Origin: Tremella fuciformis
Lineage: Eukaryota; Basidiomycota; Tremellomycetes; Tremellales; Tremellaceae
Length of the DNA stretch: 64,000 nucleotides
Direction of reading: 5' to 3'
Assembly: GCA_032768795.1 (NCBI GenBank)
Contig: CP136491.1
Location: forward strand, 1,860,001-1,924,000
In this document: positions 1 to 10,398 of the stretch, piece after piece
How positions within the stretch are numbered: position 1 is the first letter of the stretch
Layout of the letters: every line of letters begins with the position of its first letter
Notes under the pieces: model-generated
Told to the model about the DNA's origin: nothing
What the model saw: only the letters and a program-made list of their open reading frames with translations
Databases searched by the model: none
Translations under genes and position numbers: made by a program

Positions 1-720
1 CTTGAGGGTTGAGGGGGTAGTCTCTGACCTGTCTGAGCAAGTGTCATGACCTGGCAAATCCTATTACAAAGGCCGCATTATTGTCCTAATTATCCGTCTC
101 ATTTGTCTTCCTCATAGCCCTTGTTATGAAGGAAGATGACAGACACTTGACTATGCCCTGTCGGACACCCGGCATAGCTTAAGGATGCATAGAAGTGCAT
201 CACGCATGACACCCGTCAGCCATGCACCAGAAAGGGGATTTACTAGGGGTTGGACGGATTTGGGACAGGTGACAGACATGGTATGTGTCACGGTTGTCAC
301 GGGGGGTTTCCACACCTGAAGCGCGGTGCGGCGAGAATGTATGCGCAGGTACAACGAGGTTGCCCGCGGGCTTAGTCTCTGGCTTGCAAAGCCTAGAAGT
401 CTGCCTTAGGACGAGAGTGTTGGGCGAAACCAACTGTGTGACTTAACTGTAGAAGAAAGTACAGTAGAGATCCATCGCTAGAGAAGAAGGGGGTCAGAGG
501 CAAAACCTCTGGGTTTATATCCCCTTCACATGACTACAGGAGGGACTAAATGAAGAGTATCGCTTATCAAGCGAGTGGAGGTACAAGAGCGTGTATCCAG
601 GATATACTTGGTTTGGTACCTTCGTATATCTGGGTACCTTCGTATATCTGGGTACCTTCGTATATCTGAGACGGCTTAAAGCCTAACTCTGATGTACCTA
701 GATTACGGGAACACAAGAAC
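1..720 (+). repeat. degenerate copy of LTR family B with extra sequence
   Basis: Bases 1-43 and about 408-525 match, in the same order, the solo LTR at 11842-12250 (shared stretches around GGTTGAGGGGGTAGTCTCTG and CCAACTGTGTGACTT, then a TTTATAT box). Bases 44-407 interrupt the match and are not found elsewhere in the window; they could be an old insertion. No clean ends or target duplication are visible, and the copy may run off the left edge. No gene is supported here. Confidence 0.5.
615..668. repeat. 18-bp tandem repeat, three exact units
   Basis: Three consecutive exact copies of GGTACCTTCGTATATCTG at 615-632, 633-650 and 651-668. Probably a short expansion inside old repeat DNA. Confidence 0.9.
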
Positions 721-1734
721 ACGAGAATATGAGAATACGAGAAACTAAAATAAGAGAAGCGTGTGCTACCAAACCTAAGTGGTTGACCTGAATGGCAGGT
801 CTAGGAAGAATTGTCGATCATGCCGACTGCCAAGTGGTACATTGTCAACCCTGTCAATTGAGTGGGAACACTTTGTCGATCATGTCGATGCATTGTCCAT
901 TGTGTCGGTTGGTCAGAAAATATTTGTCGATCTTGTCGATCGACCAGAAATCCAAGTTACAGATGGGAGCGCACAGTGGACCGCACATGACCGCACATGG
1001 GGCGCACAGAACCGCACTTGGAGCGCACAAGAGCGCACACGGAGCGCACGGAGCGCACATGCTGTTATGGCTGGTTGCTGGCTTGGCTGGTCATGACAGT
1101 ATGGTCATATACCAGACGACCCCTTTTGTCTATATAAACCCCCTTCTTCTCGCAGTTCGTTTGATTCTTCCCAAGGATCAAAAATTTCCATAGCTTGATA
1201 TTGTACCCCCCCTCCTCCCTTTTCCTCACTTAGCTTACAACTGGTGGGATCTTATATAGTCCTTGCACTACTCTTGACACACCCTATCAAGCTCTCGTCA
1301 CTTCACCACAGACCTACCCATCTTGGATAGCTTGCCTCGATCCTTCCAAGCTATCACTTGCCGTCCAACTGATCGGCACCCAGGACTCATCTCTTCTGGT
1401 AAGTCCCTCTTGCGAAACCGTCTTATTTGCCCCTGTCTCCATTTGTATACTCTAGGTCTGGTGGGGACAGCCCCGTGACACTGTCTTTGATTACCAGGCA
1501 TGGAAAGGTGGCTGAAGGTTGCCGGGGAGCATCACCCACAAAATACTGATTTCCGGAAATATCACCAATGAAAGTATTGACTTCAGGGAAGGTCTCCTAG
1601 CACAGTACTGACTTAAATTGGGAAGGTTGATGAGGTAATGTTTGAGCAGTTTGGTGGAAAAAGTACTGTGTTTTGTAGGTAAATGGTTCAAGATGCACTG
1701 ACTTGTGTTTGAGATGTGGTGGGTCGTGACATCC
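721..1734. other. gene-free repeat-like stretch before the chromovirus
   Basis: Holds TTGTCGATC-rich sequence (about 810-945), an imperfect array of GCGCAC/CCGCAC motifs spaced about 10-12 bp (967-1062), a TATA-like box at about 1131 (TCTATATAAACC), and AT-richer DNA with recurring AAGTACTGA-type words (1540-1680). It resembles LTR debris with a promoter, but I could not find matching termini. The last five bases (1730-1734, CATCC) are the left target duplication of the Ty3 element. No coding gene is convincing. Confidence 0.5.
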
Positions 1735-2401
1735 TGTTATGACCCTACAACTCGGCTCATAACACAAACGACACATCAGCCACAGTCAACACTTATACCG
1801 GCGATCACCGACATAACACTATACTATTTCCACCGACCCAAGCCACAGTCAGCACTTACCCTGGCAATCACCGACAAAACACTATACTATTTCCACCGAC
1901 CCAGCCACAGTCAATACTTTTATCGGTGATCTCAGTACTATTATCGGTGACCTTCCCTGGAGTCAGTACTTTTCCCGGTGACCTGGCTCACCGACCTCAA
2001 GCCCTCTTACCATTCCGAGTAATTCAGTACAAGCCACTGCAGCGAGGAGAATCGCTTGCAGTCGAGGAATATCGAGTGCTAGGAAAACTTTCATGCGGAA
2101 TGGGTGGCAAATAGCCTTCGGCGTAGAGGGGTCTGAGGTCTATATAAGGAGGCCCGTTTCCGGCCTAGAGATCTCCTCTTCAGAGATCGATTCTTGTAGT
2201 TACTTCTCATAGCTTTCTTGCACTCGAGTCTGCTTCCTTGCGCACCCAGCCTCGAGCGCCCATCGACTTCAACATTCGACTTCGAACCTCAACCTTCTAC
2301 CATCAATCGTCCGGTACGTCCCAGACTGTATTTCCTCTTACCTCCGTGTGCGTATTACCCGTCCGCCTACCTTGGCTAGCTACCAAGGCCAGGTCGTAAC
2401 A
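1735..2401 (+). repeat. 5' LTR of the Ty3 chromovirus
   Basis: 667 bp, beginning TGTTATGACC and ending GGTCGTAACA, i.e. TG...CA with a short inverted terminus. It contains a TATA box at 2141-2147 and, just downstream, a hairpin (GATCTC 2170-2175 / GAGATC 2183-2188) in the expected start of the transcript. Confidence 0.95.
2141..2147 (+). promoter_or_regulatory. TATA box of the Ty3 LTR promoter
   Basis: TATATAA sits about 40 bases upstream of the hairpin/self-complementary segment at 2170-2194, the spacing expected between a TATA box and the start of the R region. The same box and spacing recur in the 3' LTR and in related solo LTRs. Confidence 0.7.
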
Positions 2402-2403
2402 GT

Positions 2404-2416
2404 AGAATCGATCTCT
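2404..2416 (+). other. self-complementary primer-binding site of the Ty3 element
   Basis: The 13 bases AGAATCGATCTCT begin two bases after the 5' LTR and are the exact reverse complement of AGAGATCGATTCT at 2182-2194, inside the presumed first bases of the transcript. No TGG-type tRNA site is present at the LTR edge. This geometry is that of Tf1/sushi elements, whose mRNA folds back and primes its own minus-strand synthesis. The match is seen directly; the priming mechanism is inferred. Confidence 0.75.
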
Positions 2417-2484
2417 CCTTTACAGTTGGGAGTACCAACCGGTACAACTGATTTAGTAGGTCAGCTATTACACCAGCAGTCATC

Positions 2485-3599
2485 ATGTCTGGCGGACCTA
2501 CCAACACCAGCCGTATTGCCTCCCTGGAGGAGCGTGTTGAGCAACTCATGACCTCTCTTACCGACGTCACTGCCCATAACACCACCCTTCAGGACACCAT
2601 TGACGCTTTGCGCTCCCAGGTGGAGCATCGACAGACTTCAGTCGACACAACCACCCCTTCAACCCACAGCGCAAACGTCAACTCCAACTCCGACTCAGGT
2701 GTCAAACCAGCCACACCTGACACCTTCAATGGCCAACGAGCTAAGCTTGAGAGCTTTATCACTCAAGTCAAGCTTGCCATTGAACTTCAACCTCGCAAGT
2801 TCCAAAGCGAGCGCACCAAGGTAATGTACATGGCCTCTTTCCTGCGGGACACGGCCTTGCAGTGGTTCCAGCCTCTGCTTGGCCAAGACCCAACCCCCAC
2901 TGTGCTAACCACCTTCTCTCTCTTCATTGAAGGCCTCCGTACTAACTTCGGTGATCCAGACCGCAAGGCTACAGCTGAGCGAAAGCTTTACGAGCTGCGC
3001 CAGCGCGGTTCAGCTGCAGAGTACCTAACCCAGTTTCAACAGCACGCCACCTTGCTTGACTGGGACGACTCTGCCAAAGCGTCTAAATTCTACCATGGCC
3101 TCAAGGACTCGATCAAGGATGAGCTTGCCCGCATTGGACGACCTGACAACTGGGACGAACTCACTCAGGCAACCATCCGAATTGATAACAGACTATTTGA
3201 GCGAGCCATTGAGCGTGGTACGGGCCAGGGAGCAAACTTCCCCATCGCTCCTCTCCTGCTCCCTCTGCGCGGCCTCTCTACCCACGCACCAGCACCACGC
3301 CAAGCAACTTCAACTCTTCTCGGACTTCTACTCCTTTTCAACGCTCTTCTCCGCCCCCTCAGCAGCGTCGAGAGCATCACCTCCAGCGTAATGGGAAACT
3401 GACGCCTGAAGAGTATAAGCGACGCCAAGACGCAGGCCACTGTGTCTACTGTGGCGACACCACTCATAAGGTGGACAAATGCCCGCTCTCCAAGGCCAGA
3501 CCTCAGCCAGCTTCAGTCAAAGCCATGGTTGCGCCTCCCTCTCACATCGAGCAGAATCAGGGAAACTCCTGGACGCCCAGTGTGCAGGCCAACCACTGA
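2485..3599 (+). CDS. Ty3 Gag, frame broken once
   Basis: Capsid/nucleocapsid protein of the element. It starts at ATG 2485 with a predicted coiled coil (about residues 8-50), then the retrotransposon-gag core (FLRDTALQWFQPLL region, YLTQFQQHATLL). The frame of the first part runs to a stop at 3402, but from about 3216 the expected Ser/Pro-rich linker and the zinc knuckle (C-X2-C-X4-H-X4-C: CVYCGDTTHKVDKC, near 3441-3482) continue in the -1 frame, ending at TGA 3597-3599. So one base seems to be missing around 3215-3235, or a frameshift is needed. The zinc-knuckle frame overlaps pol by about 200 bases, which would suit the usual -1 gag-pol frameshift. Confidence 0.8.
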
Positions 3600-6500
3600 G
3601 GCCAGTTTCTCCGGCCAAACCAGCAATCATCTCGTCCACCAACTATCAGGCTTCTCCGGATCATATCACTCTCGAATTCAGCTTACCCAACACTAATCAA
3701 AGATACCATGCTCTCATAGACACTGGCGCTTCCGACAGCTTTATAGATGCTTCATTTGTCAGCAAACACAAACTTAGAACAGAGGAAAAGGAACAGGCGG
3801 TTCCATTAGAACTGGCGGATGGATCATTTGTGGGAAAACTCACCAAGCAGGTAAAAACGACACTTCACCTCTCGAATCACTTTGACCCACTCCCTATATC
3901 TCTCTCGGTCACCCGGCTTGGTCACTTCCCAATCATTCTCGGCCTCCCTTGGCTTCAACAGCATCAACCTACCTTCGACTGGATGCAACTCACAGTCAAG
4001 CCTTCCAACATGTCAACTCTAAGTACAACACCGGTACATCAACTACCACCCAAAAAGGCACCAGTTGCCATACTCTCTGCAATGCGGTTTGCCAAAGAAG
4101 TCGGCAAAGGCACTGTAGGAGTTCTTCGACTTTACTCGACTACCACCAAAAGCGAACCTCAGATTCCTCCGGAATACCAGGAGTACCAGGATGTCTTCAG
4201 CAAAGCTAAAGCAGAGACACTTCCACCACACCGTCCCTACGACCATCGAATACCTTTGGAGGAAGGTAAGACACCACCATACGGACCCATCTATTCGCTC
4301 TCCGCAACCGAGCTTGAGACTCTGAAAGGCTACCTTGAGGAGAACCTTGCCAACGGTTTCATCAGGCCCTCAGAGTCCCCTGCAGCGTCGCCCATCCTCT
4401 TTGTCAAGAAGAAGGACGGATCCCTCCGACTCTGTGTGGACTATCGAGGACTCAACAAAATCACGATCAAGAACCGCTACCCATTACCTCTGATCCCAGA
4501 GCTGCTTGATCGACTTTCAACCGCCAAATACTACACCAAAATCGACCTACGTGGCGCATACAACCTTCTACGCATTGCCGAGGGCGATGAGTGGAAGACA
4601 GCCTTTCGTACGCGCTATGGACTATTCGAATACCGAGTCATGCCATTTGGCCTGACCAATGCTCCCGCTTCTTTCCAGCATCTCATGAACTACAACTTCC
4701 GTGACATGCTTGACAACTTCGTCATCATCTACCTCGATGACATACTCATCTACTCGGACAACCTCAATCAACACATCCAACATGTCCGAGCTGTCCTCCA
4801 GCGACTGCGTGAGGTAAAACTCTATGCCAAACTGGAGAAATGCGAGTTTCATACTACTTCAACCGCCTTCCTAGGGTACATCATCACACCCAACGGAATC
4901 TCTATGGACCAGGAAAAGATAAGTGCAATCTTGGACTGGCCCACGCCTCGCACTGTCAAGCAAGTTCAAGCATTCTTGGGCTTTGCCAACTTCTATCGCC
5001 GCTTCATCAAGGACTTCTCTTTCAAGTCCCGCGGACTCACTCGACTTACCCGTAAGGATCAGAAATTCCTATGGGACAACGACGCACAGCTCTCCTTTGA
5101 GCAACTCAAAGAGTCATTCACCAACGAGACTCTTCTTCGACACTTCGACCCTGCCCGACCTATCCAAGTTGAAACTGATGCCTCAGACTTTGCTATAGGA
5201 GCAGTTTTATCTCAACAATTTGACAACGGCCTGACTCATCCCGTGGCGTTCTACTCCCGGAAGATGCTGCCAGCGGAAACAAATTACGAGATACATGACA
5301 AAGAACTCCTTGCAATTGTCGACGCATTCAAAGAGTGGAGACAATACCTAGAAGGAGCAGAACATCAAATCGAAGTCATCACCGATCATCAAGCGCTGCA
5401 ATACTTCACTACCTCCAAGAAACTCAATCAACGCCAAACCCGATGGCATGAGTTCTTGGTTGGCTTCAACTACCGTGTCACTTACCGACCCGGCAAAAAG
5501 GCTGTTGTGCCAGATGCACTCAGCCGTCGATCCGACCACTGGCAAGACCGCGCGAGTCTGCCACCTATCACTATGTTCTCTCCGGAACAACTTCCCGCAA
5601 CCAACAGCGGTACTTTTACTATCACCAATCCCCTGCTCGAGCAACTTGCAGCCGCCCAGCAGGAGGACCCTCGAACCGTAGCCCTTGGGGAAGACCCAAG
5701 CGCACCGTTCCGTATCAACACATCCGGACTCATTTTACACAACAATCAAGTTGTTGTGCCCGACCTTCACGACCTGCGACTTCGCATCATGCAGGACAAT
5801 CACGACTCTCTTCTGGCTGGACACCCAGGCAGACGTTCAACTCTTCTGCTGATAAAGCAGCGTTACTGGTGGCCCAACATGCGAAAAGACATCGAGCACT
5901 TTGTGGAATCATGTGAAACATGCCGAAGGAACAAAGCAGTCCGACACAAAAAGTACGGTCAGCTACAACCTTTACCGGCACCGTCACAACCATGGAGCTC
6001 AATTTCAATGGACTTTGTTGGCGAGTTACCAGAATCTCAAGGTCACAATGCTATCCTTGTCATTGTCGACCGACTCACTAAGATGGCACTCTTCATCCCA
6101 TCTAGCACTACCCTTACTTCGGAACAATTGGCCTCAACCTACCTCAAACACGTCTTCTCAAAACACGGCCTACCTTCCGAGATTGTATCCGACAGAGGAT
6201 CGACCTTTGTATCAGGCTTTTGGCGGTCACTTGCCAAAGCACTCAACATTGACCTCAAATTCAGCACAGCCTACCACCCGGAGACAAACGGACAAACCGA
6301 GCGAGTCAACCAATCCCTCGCACAATACCTTCGAATGTTTGTCAACCATCTTCAAACCAACTGGGCAGCTCTCCTGCCTATGGCTGAATTTGCTTATAAC
6401 AACACTCCTCACTCGACAACCGGCACCTCTCCCTTCTTTGCAAATAAAGGGTACCACCCGCAGTTCACAGCTGACCACTCACGCGACTTGTCTGTGGTTG

Positions 6501-7096
6501 GACCAGCGGCCCCCTTCGTGGCAAAGCTAGAGGACCTTCACAACCACCTTCAACAGGAAATTACCAAGGCAAACAAGCGTGCTCAAGAGCAGCACGATCG
6601 CAAGACTCTGCCAGCACCAACCTACAACCCCGGCGAACGAGTCTGGCTATCTACCGAGAACCTCAAGCTACAACGGCCATCACGCAAGTTTGACCATCGC
6701 TTCATCGGCCCATTCAAGATTATCAAGTTCATTCCTCCGCATCAGTACCAGCTCGACCTTCCCTCGCACCTACGGATCCACGATACTTTCAACGTCAAAC
6801 TGCTTGAGCGATACGTGGAGAATACCATTCCACACCGCATCACACCACCTCCCCCTCCTATTGAAGTAGAGGGAGACATGGAGTATGAAGTGGAAGAAGT
6901 ACTTGACATACGCAAAGACAAGCGTCGAAAGAACCCCTGGCAATACCTTATCAAATGGGTTGGTTACGGGCCGGAGCACAACTCATGGGAACCCCTCGAT
7001 GCACTGGACAACGCCCAGGACGCCATCGCAGCATTCCACCATGCATACCCGGCAAAACCAAGGCCACCGCTGCGACGAGCATCAAAATCTACATAG
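3479..7096 (+). CDS. Ty3 Pol polyprotein with C-terminal chromodomain
   Basis: The frame is open from about 3392; the first ATG is 3479 (1205 residues), and in life it is probably made as a Gag-Pol fusion by frameshifting. Domains in order: aspartic protease (LIDTGASDSFID, about residues 80-92); reverse transcriptase with YLDD active site (about 415); RNase H (VETDASDFAIG, HDKELLAIV, TDHQAL); integrase with HHCC zinc site (HPGRRST...CETCRR), catalytic D, D (VSDRGSTF) and E (ETNGQTERVNQ); GPY/F-like module; and a chromodomain near the end (YEVEEVLDIR...KWVGYGPEHNSWEP). All catalytic residues I can identify are present and there are no internal stops. The chromodomain is known in this family to direct integration to heterochromatin carrying methylated H3K9. 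Confidence 0.95.
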   Translation: MPALQGQTSASFSQSHGCASLSHRAESGKLLDAQCAGQPLRPVSPAKPAIISSTNYQASPDHITLEFSLPNTNQRYHALIDTGASDSFIDASFVSKHKLRTEEKEQAVPLELADGSFVGKLTKQVKTTLHLSNHFDPLPISLSVTRLGHFPIILGLPWLQQHQPTFDWMQLTVKPSNMSTLSTTPVHQLPPKKAPVAILSAMRFAKEVGKGTVGVLRLYSTTTKSEPQIPPEYQEYQDVFSKAKAETLPPHRPYDHRIPLEEGKTPPYGPIYSLSATELETLKGYLEENLANGFIRPSESPAASPILFVKKKDGSLRLCVDYRGLNKITIKNRYPLPLIPELLDRLSTAKYYTKIDLRGAYNLLRIAEGDEWKTAFRTRYGLFEYRVMPFGLTNAPASFQHLMNYNFRDMLDNFVIIYLDDILIYSDNLNQHIQHVRAVLQRLREVKLYAKLEKCEFHTTSTAFLGYIITPNGISMDQEKISAILDWPTPRTVKQVQAFLGFANFYRRFIKDFSFKSRGLTRLTRKDQKFLWDNDAQLSFEQLKESFTNETLLRHFDPARPIQVETDASDFAIGAVLSQQFDNGLTHPVAFYSRKMLPAETNYEIHDKELLAIVDAFKEWRQYLEGAEHQIEVITDHQALQYFTTSKKLNQRQTRWHEFLVGFNYRVTYRPGKKAVVPDALSRRSDHWQDRASLPPITMFSPEQLPATNSGTFTITNPLLEQLAAAQQEDPRTVALGEDPSAPFRINTSGLILHNNQVVVPDLHDLRLRIMQDNHDSLLAGHPGRRSTLLLIKQRYWWPNMRKDIEHFVESCETCRRNKAVRHKKYGQLQPLPAPSQPWSSISMDFVGELPESQGHNAILVIVDRLTKMALFIPSSTTLTSEQLASTYLKHVFSKHGLPSEIVSDRGSTFVSGFWRSLAKALNIDLKFSTAYHPETNGQTERVNQSLAQYLRMFVNHLQTNWAALLPMAEFAYNNTPHSTTGTSPFFANKGYHPQFTADHSRDLSVVGPAAPFVAKLEDLHNHLQQEITKANKRAQEQHDRKTLPAPTYNPGERVWLSTENLKLQRPSRKFDHRFIGPFKIIKFIPPHQYQLDLPSHLRIHDTFNVKLLERYVENTIPHRITPPPPPIEVEGDMEYEVEEVLDIRKDKRRKNPWQYLIKWVGYGPEHNSWEPLDALDNAQDAIAAFHHAYPAKPRPPLRRASKST

Positions 7097-7556
7097 GTTG
7101 CAACTCGAAACCACCTCAAAATGTTCAAATTTGACCCCGTACAAGCCAATTCAATTATTTCAACCTATTTCAACTCGTCTAAGTCGCTTATTATTACGTA
7201 ATAACGGTCTGGCAAAGCGCCAGATTGACCGCCCACCTTCGGAGCTCGCCGCCCCCTCCGGAACTGCCCAATTCAACTCTCCTCTATCATTCAAATGACC
7301 CAAGCGGCCGTTTCTCCTTGAATCTCCACACCCAGAGCAGCTAGCTCGGAGATCTCAAGCTTGCCAGATGCATCTTGGTCAGGAGCAACTTTCTACCGGA
7401 GCATATGCATGCACGGTCAAAACTCAGCAAGCAATTCAAATCCGCCTTCGACCCACAAAAATCGCCAGCCTAGACATTCATTTTCCTCTATAACCGTGAC
7501 ACCTATCGCTCTATAAGCTGGAGAATCGTTTTCTACGACCCCAAAAACCCCCTAGG

Positions 7557-7865
7557 TCACATCAGAGCGAAGGGAACCTTAGCAAAATGGGCGATGGTAT
7601 CGACAGCTACCATTAGGACCCAAATCCGCCCTTCCACCTCGTTGACTCGTCCTACCGCCTCAAGGAGCGGTACAGCCCAAGCCTGGAACTCCATGAGGGA
7701 CCCTGCCAAGGCATAAAGCGATTCCTGCAGTTCCAAGCGAGCATCGACGTCGCATACCTTGTTTTCCTTGATACAAGTGTAGCACTTTGATTCCTTGTTG
7801 CTGATCCGGCAGGGATGGTTACCACGCTTCAAAGAGCATGGGGAGCAGCACACGGCCGAGACCAC
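7557..7865 (-). CDS. antisense Cys-rich reading frame in the Ty3 3' region
   Basis: A 102-codon frame opposite to gag-pol, between pol and the 3' LTR. The first codon of the frame is GTG, so a true start, or an upstream exon, is uncertain. Near its N-terminus it holds a cysteine pattern, CCSPCSLKRGNHPC, followed by CYTCIKENKVC, reminiscent of the zinc-finger-like CxxC...C...CxxC motifs common in basidiomycete accessory proteins. The rest is predicted helical. Function unknown; it may be chance, but the motif and location make it worth a look. Confidence 0.35.
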   Translation of the reverse strand: MVSAVCCSPCSLKRGNHPCRISNKESKCYTCIKENKVCDVDARLELQESLYALAGSLMEFQAWAVPLLEAVGRVNEVEGRIWVLMVAVDTIAHFAKVPFALM

Positions 7866-8039
7866 CCCAGTCTCAGTTGACTCTTCAAAGTCTTTTGTTC
7901 TCTACAACCCCAAACCGAGCCAGCTCGGCGAAGCCCTAAGGGACCAAAACAAGCAGAAAACGACGCAACAAAGCAGCCGATGCATGCAGAACATGCATAG
8001 GCCTGCAAGGGACTGCAGGCCTACCAACCGGGGGGGTAC

Positions 8040-8706
8040 TGTTATGACCCTACAACTCGGCTCATAACACAAACGACACATCAGCCACAGTCAACACTTA
8101 TACCGGCGATCACCGACATAACACTATACTATTTCCACCGACCCAAGCCACAGTCAGCACTTACCCTGGCAATCACCGACAAAACACTATACTATTTCCA
8201 CCGACCCAGCCACAGTCAATACTTTTATCGGTGATCTCAGTACTATTATCGGTGACCTTCCCTGGAGTCAGTACTTTTCCCGGTGACCTGGCTCACCGAC
8301 CTCAAGCCCCCTTACCATTCCGAGTAATTCAGTACAAGCCACTGCAGCGAGGAGAATCGCTTGCAGTCGAGGAATATCGAGTGCTAGGAAAACTTTCATG
8401 CGGAATGGGTGGCAAATAGCCTTCGGCGTAGAGGGGTCTGAGGTCTATATAAGGAGGCCCGTTTCCGGCCTAGAGATCTCCTCTTCAGAGATCGATTCTT
8501 GTAGTTACTTCTCATAGCTTTCTTGCACTCGAGTCTGCTTCCTTGCGCACCCAGCCTCGAGCGCCCATCGACTTCAACATTCGACTTCGAACCTCAACCT
8601 TCTACCATCAATCGTCCGGTACGTCCCAGACTGTATTTCCTCTTACCTCCGTGTGCGTATTACCCGTCCGCCTACCTTGGCTAGCTACCAAGGCCAGGTC
8701 GTAACA
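8040..8706 (+). repeat. 3' LTR of the Ty3 chromovirus
   Basis: 667 bp, matching 1735-2401 throughout except for one base. Preceded by a run of seven G (polypurine tract) and followed by CATCC (8707-8711), the right half of the target duplication. Confidence 0.95.
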
Positions 8707-9688
8707 CATCCTTGACATGATGCTTCCCAGAGCTTGTTTTGCTTATCTGCCCATAATGCAATCTGGCAAGCTGGAGACATGGAGATTTTTACTTTGATCC
8801 GAAGTGGGTGGAAGCAGTGGAGTCTGATCAAAACAGGCTATCTCTGTGCTGTACCTGAATGTTGTCTGGCAGATCCAAACTTATCTGTCAAGAGCAGTCT
8901 CAAAGAGAGTCATTCATCAGTGTAAACTATGAGAATTTTCCCAATGACAAGAGCATGGAACACAATCATTGAAATAGTCTTTTGAGGAAACATGGATGAC
9001 ATGGCTGTCAAGATCATCAGCTACTTCCTTGGAAGGAGAGTCAACGACTACTTAGGGTCTGATGGTCTTGTTTGACTCAGGCTCTGACTTGATAGAAACC
9101 TCAGTCATACTAAAAGGAGCTGTCCCATCACTCTCAACATGCTGTGGCCAAGGGCTGTCTGTATCTGCCGTCTTTGATGGATAAGCACAATAAATTGCCA
9201 GATCCCTCTCAGTCATCGACCTTGGGCAGCAATATGGTGCTTCCAGTTTTAGATTAGTGACATTAAAGTCAATCAAAGTATCGTCATATGCTTTTTGACT
9301 TTCCACATTCCTGGTTGACCACAAACTTTTGGAGGTACCTGGAGTACAGAGGGCCATGACAGCAGATTCTTTGCAATACAGGTGGCGCTGAGCCATCAAA
9401 ATATGGCCCCATCGGTGTAGTGGACCGCCCCTCTGACGCTCTGCCTGTCCCCTACATGACTAGGAGAAAGTCCTACGGCCTCTGCCTTTGCCCCTCAGCC
9501 GACATTCAATCCGACATCAACCAACATATCCACGAGCACACCCAACGCCGTATCCGATCCACCATCCTCAGGCCTGATGCCCAAAGCACAGCCTGGCTCA
9601 CCTCGGACCCACCTACAATACAATCCGACCTTACCCGACACACCATCCGACCTAGGATCCTCAGCTCTCATGCCTGATCCTGCACCAT
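8707..9688. other. gene-poor DNA right of the chromovirus
   Basis: Bases 8712-9400 are AT-richer than the host genes and resemble the unfamiliar coding DNA at 18.6-24.3 kb. A minus-strand frame (9052-9399) of 115 codons has a plausible composition but I recognise no family; it could be a fragment of a decayed gene. Bases 9417-9688 are C/A-rich, LTR-like sequence that resumes after the solo LTR at 11009, where a TATA-like TGTATATAAACC (about 11211) is found, so this is probably an older LTR split by LTR F. Confidence 0.35.
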
Positions 9689-9836
9689 TGTCACGACGGA
9701 CGTAGGGAGAGCACATGGAAGTCACGTGAGGAGACGGAGCTCGGACTCGTTGAATCAACGCATCACTCGCCGAGCTCACCGAGGGACGACGGATACTTAG
9801 GAAGACTGGGCGCGCGATACGTTCCGTAGTCTTCTC

Positions 9837-10398
9837 TGTCAGAACAGACTTATGTAAGCGGTCATAAGAGAGCCTGCAGTGCATTCACACTGTACCAAAA
9901 GGTATGTTAACGGATCCTTACCCTAAGGAATCCGCACCGCTTATATTAGACTCGTGTCAGTTTCCTGACACTCGACCCTCCTTGGGCAAGTTCAGTCCCT
10001 GAACTTATCGAGTCCAACCACACCGAAACACTTGACGTCATTTGGGTTCTATTTCTCACTATTTGTTACTAATTGTAACGAATTGTATCGATCAATCTCC
10101 GATTGCATCGACTCATTTCAAATTGTCCATAACAGGCACAATTGAACGCTGATAGTCCCCCTGGGACCCTGCCCGCATGACGTGGCATTTCCAAGTTGGT
10201 GCAAATAGCTGATGCCCGGCCCACACCGGTATTTGAACACACAACCCGTTAAGGATCCGTTATCTGTCAGAACAGACTTATGTAAGCGGTCATAAGAGAG
10301 CCTGCAGTGCATTCACACTGTACCAAAAGGTATGTTAACGGATCCTTACCCTAAGGAATCCGCACAGCTTATATTAGACTCGTGTCAGTTTCCTGACA
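9837..10398. mobile_element. TRIM-like element with 134-bp LTRs
   Basis: Two 134-bp direct repeats (9837-9970 and 10265-10398), each beginning TGTCAGAACAG and ending TTTCCTGACA, enclose 294 bp of non-coding DNA. The whole is flanked by TTCTC (9832-9836 and 10399-10403). The repeats are nearly identical (one visible difference, CACCGC versus CACAGC). It has no gag or pol, so it is a non-autonomous miniature LTR element. Neither a TGG primer site nor a self-complementary segment was found next to the left repeat. Confidence 0.85.

Larger units (their letters stand above)
1735..8706 (+). mobile_element. Ty3/gypsy chromovirus, nearly complete
   Basis: A 6972-bp LTR retrotransposon flanked by the 5-bp duplication CATCC (1730-1734 and 8707-8711). 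The two 667-bp LTRs appear to differ by a single base (a T in the 5' copy, C in the 3' copy, near 2006/8311), so the insertion is recent. Order of coding parts is gag, protease, reverse transcriptase, RNase H, integrase, chromodomain, which defines a chromovirus. A poly-G tract (about 8031-8037) directly precedes the 3' LTR and is the likely polypurine tract. The 940 bases between pol and the 3' LTR hold an unusual antisense reading frame. The gag reading frame appears broken once, so this copy may depend on helpers or on frameshifting. Confidence 0.95.

Noticed and set aside
854..1060. Cys/Ala/Pro repeat peptide on the minus strand (CAPCAP-type)
   Set aside because: Produced by the GCGCAC repeat array; no start context or conserved pattern beyond the repeat.
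600..1062. Possible CRISPR-like array (repeats at 615-668 and 967-1062)
   Set aside because: Units are adjacent or irregular with no unique spacers, and the host is a eukaryote.
42..1480. A single large LTR from TGTCATGAC (42) to CCCCGTGACA (1480)
   Set aside because: Flanking five-base sequences (GCAAG and CTGTC) do not match and there is no second copy, so the boundaries are unsupported.
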